DNA of 38,635 nt from NCBI RefSeq assembly GCF_014638995.1, contig NZ_BMFR01000025.1:1-38635 (forward strand), in the 5' to 3' direction. The notes beneath the pieces were generated by a model. It saw nothing but the letters and a program-made list of their open reading frames with translations, was not told where the DNA came from and did no database searches. Made by a program: the position numbers and the translations under genes. The first letter of the stretch is position 1; each line of letters begins with the position of its first letter. The stretch comes from Virgibacillus oceani. Lineage in GTDB: Bacteria > Bacillota > Bacilli > Bacillales > Amphibacillaceae. Shown here piece after piece: positions 33,581 to 38,635 of this stretch.

Positions 33581-34822
33581 TTAAAATATATTCTTTTCAA
33601 CTTCACCGTTCTTCATGACTATCTGCACGTTATTATTGTCGGAAAGTGAGTATATATTTTCTAACGGATTGCCCTTAACAACAATGATATCTGCCAATTT
33701 ACCTTCTTCTAATGTCCCAACTCTATCATCCCAGCCCAGACATTCAGCAGCTGTTTTCGTTGAAGCTACAATTGTTTCCATTGGAGTCATACCGATGTCT
33801 GCCATTAAACCAAGCTCACGTAAATTTGTACCATGCTTCATAACTCCAGCATCAGTTCCCATTGCAATTTTCACACCTGCTTTATAGGCTTTTGCTATAC
33901 TTGCTTTGTGCTGTTCAATTACTTCCTTGGATTGCTGAACTGCAGTATCAGGCATTCCTGTTTCTTTCGCTGTTTCAAGCACTGCAACTGGCGCGAGCAG
34001 TGTAGGTACAAGGAATGTTCCGTTCTTGAGCATCAATTCAATTGCCTCATCATCCAGGAAAATACCATGTTCAATCGAATGGATACCCGCTTTAACCGCA
34101 TTTTTAATCCCTTCAGCACCTTGTGCATGTGCCATAACTTTAACACCTTTACGGAAACGCCCCTCCTCAACAATCGCTTTTAGCTCCTCCAAAGAAAATT
34201 GGGTAAATTCTGGGTGATCGGTTGCACTTAAAACACCACCTGTTGCATGAACTTTGATGACTTCAGCCCCTGCGCGCAGCATTTCCCTGGTTTTTTTCCG
34301 GACCTCATTTACACCATCGCATTTCCCATTTGGCATACCTGGATAACCGGAAGGCAGAAGATCAACTGTATTGCCGGAAACCGTATAGCCATCCCCGTGT
34401 CCACCGGTAATGGTCAGTGCATTAATGCTTAGCTGCAGTCTTGGCCCAGCTATCAGCCCTTCCTCAACTGCTTTTTTGACACCTAAGTCTGTACCTAATG
34501 CATCCCTCACTGATGTAATACCAGCATGCAATGTAGATTTCAGGTATTTTGCTGCTTGATAATACATGAATGAGAACGGTGTTTCGAGCCTAGCAGCAAT
34601 TGGTGAAAATTCCATCATCATATGGACATGGGAATCAATTATGCCTGGAAGAATAGTCCCTCCTTGAGCGTCGATAACTTGTTCTTCGCCAGTAGATGTG
34701 TAATCACTTTCTGCGCCAGCGTATTCAATACGATTGTTTTCAACGACTACGACAGCATTTTTCCTAGGTGTACCCCCATTACCGTCAATCACGATACCAT
34801 TTTTTATAATCTTTTTTGTCAT
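33581..34822 (-). CDS. Amidohydrolase-family metal-dependent hydrolase
   Basis: A 413-residue cytoplasmic TIM-barrel hydrolase of the imidazolonepropionase/prolidase-like group. The first metal ligands are H65 and H67 (DSHVHM), a metal-bridging lysine is likely in EVIKVHATGG, further histidines are in VMAHAQG and SIEHGIF, and the catalytic aspartate is in AMGTDAG. The start is taken as ATG 34822, with GGGGAGGAA upstream; a GTG one codon earlier is possible. It is 13-16 bp after a transporter gene. Together they suggest uptake and hydrolysis of one amide or peptide-like substrate (inference). The substrate itself is not predictable. Confidence 0.88.
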   Translation of the reverse strand: MTKKIIKNGIVIDGNGGTPRKNAVVVVENNRIEYAGAESDYTSTGEEQVIDAQGGTILPGIIDSHVHMMMEFSPIAARLETPFSFMYYQAAKYLKSTLHAGITSVRDALGTDLGVKKAVEEGLIAGPRLQLSINALTITGGHGDGYTVSGNTVDLLPSGYPGMPNGKCDGVNEVRKKTREMLRAGAEVIKVHATGGVLSATDHPEFTQFSLEELKAIVEEGRFRKGVKVMAHAQGAEGIKNAVKAGIHSIEHGIFLDDEAIELMLKNGTFLVPTLLAPVAVLETAKETGMPDTAVQQSKEVIEQHKASIAKAYKAGVKIAMGTDAGVMKHGTNLRELGLMADIGMTPMETIVASTKTAAECLGWDDRVGTLEEGKLADIIVVKGNPLENIYSLSDNNNVQIVMKNGEVEKNIF

Positions 34823-34838
34823 CACTTATTCCTCCCCA

Positions 34839-36008
34839 TTATAACGTTTGCACAAGTATTCCGGCTACAACAACAGATGCTACGGTCACTGTTGTAAAGC
34901 CGCCAATTAACATCGGTGATAATAATTCATCAAAAATAACCTTTTCCTCTTTTTCGTTTCTAGCAACACTTCTTGAAACCTCTTCACAAAGCAAATAATC
35001 CCCTGGAAATCCGAATAGAGCTGTTAAAGCTACCGGCATACCTTTATATGGGTGCCAGTTGACCAGTTTTGAAGTTATATAACCACCAAGTGTGATCCCA
35101 ACAGTACCGAGCACAAGAATTAAAATGATACTAGGCAGATTATTTATAACATCCTGGGGTGAAACGTCTGCCATCGTTCCAATAACGACAAAAATAATCG
35201 CAATCATTGTGACGGTAAATGAATTTGCCTTTTCAAGGGACTTTGCTTCAAACAGACCAAGCTTAAGCCCAAAAATCCCAATAGCCAAACACCATAATGT
35301 AAAATGGATCTGTGTGATTTCTCCAAGTGTGATACCGATTGCCGCACCGACAAATATAAAAAACAATTTCAATGTGGCACTAGCTTTAAAGGGATTAGGC
35401 TTTTTTAGCACCTTCGTTTTATCAGTGGATTCCTTCGCAGCAGCAATTTGAACAAATGTATCATTATCAATTGCTTTTTGAATCTTGAAGGCGTACCTTC
35501 GCATAAAATTCAAAGCAAGCGGCATTCCCATCACTCCTTGGAAAGCAACAATTAATGCCGGGATTACTACTAGACTTGTTAATCCAATTTCTGTTAGTTT
35601 TTCGGAAGTAATGATTAAAGCAATAATTCCGCCACTGATCGGTCCTACCCCAGCAACTGCTGTCTCATAATCAAAAAGCAATGGAACAATTGTCAGTATT
35701 AATATTCCTGATACAATAATTCCGCCTAACGCGATAACGACAGCCTTCCATTGACTTCTCAGTATAGAGAAGGGAATTAAGGTACCCATATGCAATATCG
35801 CTGGTCCGATTAAGATCGCTCCCAAAGCTGCAAAAGTTGATTTATCTAAGATGTCTTCGGGAAAAATACCTGACCACTTACAAACTAAGAAACCTGTCAT
35901 TGCTGTCAATAGCATGGGAATTCTTGCTCTAGATATAATCGACAGCCATTCCCCCAGTGCGATTAAAGCGAAGATAAAAACTGTAGCAATAAGTGGATTG
36001 CTAAGCAT
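34839..36008 (-). CDS. Multi-pass membrane transporter next to an amidohydrolase
   Basis: A 389-residue hydrophobic protein with about ten predicted membrane segments and glycine-rich breaks (AVAGVGPISGGIIALIITSE, GFPGDYLLCEEVSRSVAR). The pattern is reminiscent of glutamate/Na+ symporter-like and DUF3100-type families, but I do not place it firmly. GGAGGGGT precedes the ATG, and the amidohydrolase gene starts 13-16 bp downstream. The pair is likely co-transcribed, so this should import the substrate of that hydrolase. The transported molecule is unknown. Confidence 0.75.
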   Translation of the reverse strand: MLSNPLIATVFIFALIALGEWLSIISRARIPMLLTAMTGFLVCKWSGIFPEDILDKSTFAALGAILIGPAILHMGTLIPFSILRSQWKAVVIALGGIIVSGILILTIVPLLFDYETAVAGVGPISGGIIALIITSEKLTEIGLTSLVVIPALIVAFQGVMGMPLALNFMRRYAFKIQKAIDNDTFVQIAAAKESTDKTKVLKKPNPFKASATLKLFFIFVGAAIGITLGEITQIHFTLWCLAIGIFGLKLGLFEAKSLEKANSFTVTMIAIIFVVIGTMADVSPQDVINNLPSIILILVLGTVGITLGGYITSKLVNWHPYKGMPVALTALFGFPGDYLLCEEVSRSVARNEKEEKVIFDELLSPMLIGGFTTVTVASVVVAGILVQTL

Positions 36009-36421
36009 AATACCCCTCCTCAGAAAATAATAAAGACTAATATATCACGGTAACCTTGCTTTGTCCACGTTTTTTCAGACTATTAATTACACTTATAATA
36101 TTTGCACTTGAGCAATGAAAGGTAATAGACTGACAGATGTGCATGCTTGATCTCAACTAAGAAAACGATTACGATATTCAAATTTAATAAGTTAGATTTC
36201 GGAAATCACAATAGAAATTTACCATATATTGTTTTATGAAATTTTTGTTACAGTCGGATGATTCATGTAGCTAAATGGATTCCGTTCCATCGCATGAAAC
36301 CTCGGATAAAATGAAAAGTTTTCCAGAATCATATAGAGCGACAAATTTAGGTAAAAATGAATATTTATAGCGTAAACTCAAACAATACAGGAAACGTACT
36401 TTATTCGGAGGGTTGAATACT
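36009..36421. other. Divergent intergenic region without a gene
   Basis: About 410 bp between the transporter (minus) and the DUF3231 gene (plus). It is AT-rich. GAAAACGATTACG at 36161-36173 partly resembles a catabolite-repression site but lacks the leading TG. No riboswitch, hairpin or small ORF with a binding site was identified. Confidence 0.5.
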
Positions 36422-37429
36422 ATGAATGCTGAACATAATACAAAATTGACTTCAGCAGAATTATCACAGCTTTGGACATCCTATCAAAATGACAGCGGGT
36501 CTATATGTATGCTGACATATTTTCTGAAGTCGGTTGAGGACGCTGAGATCCGTTCCCTATTAGATCATGCACTGCAATTATCCCAATCGCATATCCAAAA
36601 GCTGTCAGGAATTTTTACCAATGAAAATTTCCCAATTCCAAAAGGTTTTACAAAAGACCAGGATCTAAATATAAATGCACCACGCCTATTTACGGATGTT
36701 TATATGCTTCAATTCATGAAGCAGTCGGCTCAAATATCACTAAATGGCTATAGTGTCGCCAAATCCTTAGCAGTACGCTCAGATATTGACGCATTTTTTG
36801 GGCAATGTTTAGCCGAAGCAAATCAACTGGATACGATGGCTAAAAACATCCTTTTAACAAAAGGGCTATATGTACGCTCGCCGTATATCCCTTATCCTGA
36901 TAAGATTGACTTTGTCAAAAAGCAACGTTTTCTCACTGGATGGTTAGGTGAACGAAGGCCGCTCCTGTCATTAGAGATGACAAATCTTTTTGCCAATTTT
37001 CAACGGAATGCACTAGGGATTGCAACCTTAATTGGCTTTAGCCAAGTTGCAAAATCAGAAAAGGTGAAGCAATTTTTTATACGTGGTAAAGAAATTGCGG
37101 CAAAACAGAATGAGGTCTTTGGTTCTTTATTACGTGAGGATGACCTTCCAGTACCAATGACTTCAGAAACATATGTAACAGAATCCAAAGTAGCACCGCT
37201 TTCAGACAGACTCATGATGTTCACAATTACAGGGTTAATCGCACTGGGGATTGGCTATTATGGAACAAGCATTTCCACAAGTTTAAGAAGGGATTTAGTG
37301 GCACACTATGACCGGTTTATCCATGAAATCCTTAAATATTCAGAGGACGGTGCAAACATTCTCATTGAAAACGGTTGGATGGAAGAACCGCCGCGTGCAA
37401 GTAATCGTGATGAATTAGCGAATAATTGA
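36422..37429 (+). CDS. DUF3231 family protein with duplicated domain
   Basis: A 335-residue protein of the DUF3231 family (CotF/ferritin-like helical fold, function unknown). Two tandem copies are visible. The first starts near LTSAELSQLWTSYQNDSG (about 8-25) and the second near PLLSLEMTNLFANFQRNALG (about 180). Each carries a long helical region ending with a FPIPKGFT / LPVPMTSE-type motif. The start at ATG 36422 is chosen because CGGAGGG lies 9 bases upstream. A TTG three codons earlier is within that spacing. It stands alone. A spore-coat or stress role is inferred from related families. Confidence 0.85.
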   Translation: MNAEHNTKLTSAELSQLWTSYQNDSGSICMLTYFLKSVEDAEIRSLLDHALQLSQSHIQKLSGIFTNENFPIPKGFTKDQDLNINAPRLFTDVYMLQFMKQSAQISLNGYSVAKSLAVRSDIDAFFGQCLAEANQLDTMAKNILLTKGLYVRSPYIPYPDKIDFVKKQRFLTGWLGERRPLLSLEMTNLFANFQRNALGIATLIGFSQVAKSEKVKQFFIRGKEIAAKQNEVFGSLLREDDLPVPMTSETYVTESKVAPLSDRLMMFTITGLIALGIGYYGTSISTSLRRDLVAHYDRFIHEILKYSEDGANILIENGWMEEPPRASNRDELANN

Positions 37430-37454
37430 TAAATGGGGACATTTTGGCAATTGA

Positions 37455-37685
37455 GAGACTGGGACAAAAGTGTTTTAAACAAAATAAAATCCGAACATAG
37501 TTGGTGCATACAAGCTACGGAAATACACTACGCTTTCCGCGGGCTGCCCCTGAGCCTACTCTGAGCTATCGTCTACGTAGACTCACCTAGGCTTTTCTTC
37601 CCCAGGGAGTCTCCGTGTATTTCCTTCGCTAGTATGGTGAAATGTTCTGATTTGGGTTAAACAATTTTAGTTATGTCCCAGCCTC
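37455..37685. repeat. Nested palindromic repeat, third family member
   Basis: The 231-bp element has outer arms GAGACTGGGACA and, inverted, GAGGCTGGGACA (11 of 12, 37455-37466 with 37674-37685). Inside are an AAATCCGAACAT-type pair (about 37486-37497 with 37642-37654) and a core hairpin, CTACGGAAATACAC (37515-37528) with GTGTATTTCC (37615-37624). Between these lies GTCTACGTAGAC (37571-37582), a perfect 12-bp palindrome. The core strand ACTACGCTTTCC is shared with the repeats at 4687 and 13330. Confidence 0.75.
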
Positions 37686-37745
37686 ATTAATGTGACTAAA
37701 AATGCAGGGAACCCAATTGCATTGGCTCACTAAATTAAAATTGAA

Positions 37746-38105
37746 TTATATCTTTCGTTTTTTTCGATAAAGCATACCAGCTATACCTAACACAATAATG
37801 CACACAAGAAGCAAGATTCCAGATAAATAATCTCCAACGATGGAGCTTGCTTTTACGTCATTCTTCATCGTGATTGCATGGTTGTTTTTTCCCACTTTTT
37901 TTAATGGATAGGAAGCAATTACTGTCCCTTTTTCATTCGTTATTTCCAGTGTGTTTTCGTCTACCTTCTTGCTGACTTCGCTGTTTAGCGCATGGGTATA
38001 AAATAATTTTTGGGCTGTCTTATATTTTTGTTTATGAAACGTAAATGTTGTTCCTTTTGAAATACTGGAAGTTTCAAAGTTATGAAATCCATAGTCTAAT
38101 GAATA
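37746..38105 (-). pseudogene. 3' part of a membrane protein gene interrupted by an IS element
   Basis: This frame ends with a single C-terminal membrane helix (DYLSGILLLVCIIVLGIAGM) and a KKRKI tail. The readable part (about 120 residues) begins near YSLDYGFHNFE. Upstream, the frame continues through the right end of an IS200/IS605 element (38106-38219), which encodes non-native residues such as LHWWLIVILRVD. The only upstream start is a TTG inside IS sequence. The native N terminus is therefore missing here, by IS insertion. The family was not recognised. It looks like an extracytoplasmic protein anchored by its C terminus. The exact junction is uncertain by perhaps 20 bp. Confidence 0.6.
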
Positions 38106-38257
38106 CTCCCGCCACTTAATTTCTACAAAATTTGAAGTGGGGGTTTCTGGGGTATCGACTCTCAAGATGACGATTAACCACCAGTGGAGTTGACACATTG
38201 GTGTGCTAAAAACACCCAACCCCGCTATCCCATTGGTCTTGCCTTTTGGGATTACGT
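38106..38257 (-). ncRNA. Putative omega-RNA (reRNA) scaffold of TnpB
   Basis: Guide RNAs of TnpB are known to derive from the 3' end of tnpB and the right end of the element. This segment, read on the minus strand, contains TAGCACACCAATGTGTCAAC, CTCCACTGGTGGTTAATCG and GAGAGTCGATACCCCAGAAA in order. It could fold into several hairpins and end at the right-end hairpin. The call is based on position and known biology. The RNA ends are not fixed. Confidence 0.45.
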
Positions 38258-38635
38258 TTATTTTAGTGTGACCGATATTGGATGCAATAAGGTTTCTGTG
38301 CAGGCAAAAGATTCCTTAAATGCGTCCCGGAATACTTTTTTCATGATATTTGCAGCACCATTTACATCGGCATTCATGTGTGTGCCATTCTTTGAACGGT
38401 ATAATCCTCGCTTCACACGCTTCCCTGAAAATGATTTATTATTCTCCTCCCCATAAACGGGAATGTCATCATAATCCAGAAAACTTGCTTGTGACGTGTA
38501 GGATTCTTCCGTCATAATCACTTTTATACCATGACGTTCGACCTTATAGGTGATCATCTGAACTAACAGTCGATGGGGTATGGTTGTAAACGTTTGATTA
38601 TTTCTTTTTCCCATATTTGAATGGTCTTTCCAACC
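38258..38635 (-). CDS. tnpB: TnpB, RNA-guided nuclease of an IS200/IS605 element (C-terminal part)
   Basis: C-terminal 125 residues are visible; the gene runs off the right edge, and GWKDHSNMGKRNNQ, ahead of the first in-window methionine, shows the frame continues. TnpB uses a guide RNA to cut DNA at the excised donor site and helps retain the element. The RuvC-III block is HMNADVNGAANIMKKVF, whose aspartate is catalytic. The region that is usually a four-cysteine zinc ribbon reads ESYTSQASFLDYDDIP, without cysteines; an FSGKRVKRGLYRS segment follows. This is a subtype known in IS605 OrfB proteins. It ends in SVTLK, and a right-end RNA region follows. Confidence 0.85.
   Translation of the reverse strand, partial: GWKDHSNMGKRNNQTFTTIPHRLLVQMITYKVERHGIKVIMTEESYTSQASFLDYDDIPVYGEENNKSFSGKRVKRGLYRSKNGTHMNADVNGAANIMKKVFRDAFKESFACTETLLHPISVTLK

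Larger units (their letters stand above)
38106..38635 (-). mobile_element. IS200/IS605-family insertion sequence, right end
   Basis: Carries the 3' end of tnpB followed by about 150 bp of noncoding sequence. Toward the right end there is a bulged hairpin, CCCCCACTT...AAATTT with AAATTAAGTGGCGGG (about 38106-38143 on the map), as expected of the subterminal structures recognised by TnpA single-strand transposases. The left end, and any tnpA gene, lie beyond the window. No target-site duplication is expected for this family. Confidence 0.75.

Noticed and set aside
36161..36174. Catabolite-repression (cre) site before the transporter
   Set aside because: It resembles the consensus but lacks the leading TG, and its distance to the start codon is not decisive.
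37746..38219. Full 157-codon frame as a normal membrane protein
   Set aside because: The first 35-40 codons lie in the IS right end and begin with TTG. Only the part below about 38105 looks like host protein.
1..38635. CRISPR arrays, tRNA or rRNA genes, prophage
   Set aside because: No regularly spaced direct repeats, no tRNA cloverleaf with a plausible CCA end, and no phage structural genes were seen.

Overview
The window looks like chromosomal DNA of a low-GC, endospore-forming Bacillaceae bacterium (inference). The evidence is a GerA-type germination operon, an Sda checkpoint protein, two YjcZ-family sporulation miniproteins, a YhcN/YlaJ-type lipoprotein, DUF1657/DUF421/DUF4363 proteins, an intracellular subtilisin of the IspA type, PyrR and SAM (S-box) leader controls, and AGGAGG-type ribosome binding sites. 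The overall gene style fits the Oceanobacillus/Virgibacillus/Lentibacillus group. The genus is not proven here. No rRNA, tRNA or CRISPR array was seen.

Layout, left to right. A PyrR-attenuated uracil permease (739-2022) is followed by topB on the minus strand. Next is the first copy of a long interspersed repeat with terminal inverted repeats (4687-5125). An S-box riboswitch then controls a two-gene minus-strand operon: a flavin-dependent monooxygenase and an ATP-grasp ligase (5207-7427). A MarR regulator and an MFS exporter follow (7628-9390). The gerA-gerB-gerC-type operon (9432-13064) is read toward the left and is followed by the second repeat copy (13330-13690). A D,D-carboxypeptidase without a signal peptide and a YndJ-like membrane protein come next. 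A Tat-linked oxidoreductase unit (17343-20106) encodes a Tat-signal subunit 3, a GMC flavoprotein and its own TatA.

The middle holds a sporulation lipoprotein, a 95-residue protein that is half glutamine, and an overlooked 33-residue membrane miniprotein. Then come a GntP permease and a 3-hydroxybutyrate dehydrogenase behind a near-perfect sigma-54 promoter, with the matching PAS/AAA+/Fis activator beside them. The right half carries ilvD, an intracellular serine protease, sda, a methyltransferase, a DUF2268 metallopeptidase and a cluster of Gly/Tyr-rich small spore-type proteins. It ends with a DUF4363-DUF421-DUF1657 unit, a transporter/amidohydrolase pair, a DUF3231 protein, a third palindromic repeat and the 3' end of an IS200/IS605-type tnpB. 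That element appears to have interrupted a membrane-protein gene.

Most interesting points: the SAM-riboswitch operon pairing a sulfur-type monooxygenase with an ATP-grasp ligase of unknown substrate; the two MITE-like elements that wrap a Bacillaceae-type palindromic core; the Gln-rich 95-mer; the Sm-like/Gly-rich membrane protein next to the YjcZ miniproteins; and the tnpB right end with its putative guide-RNA region.
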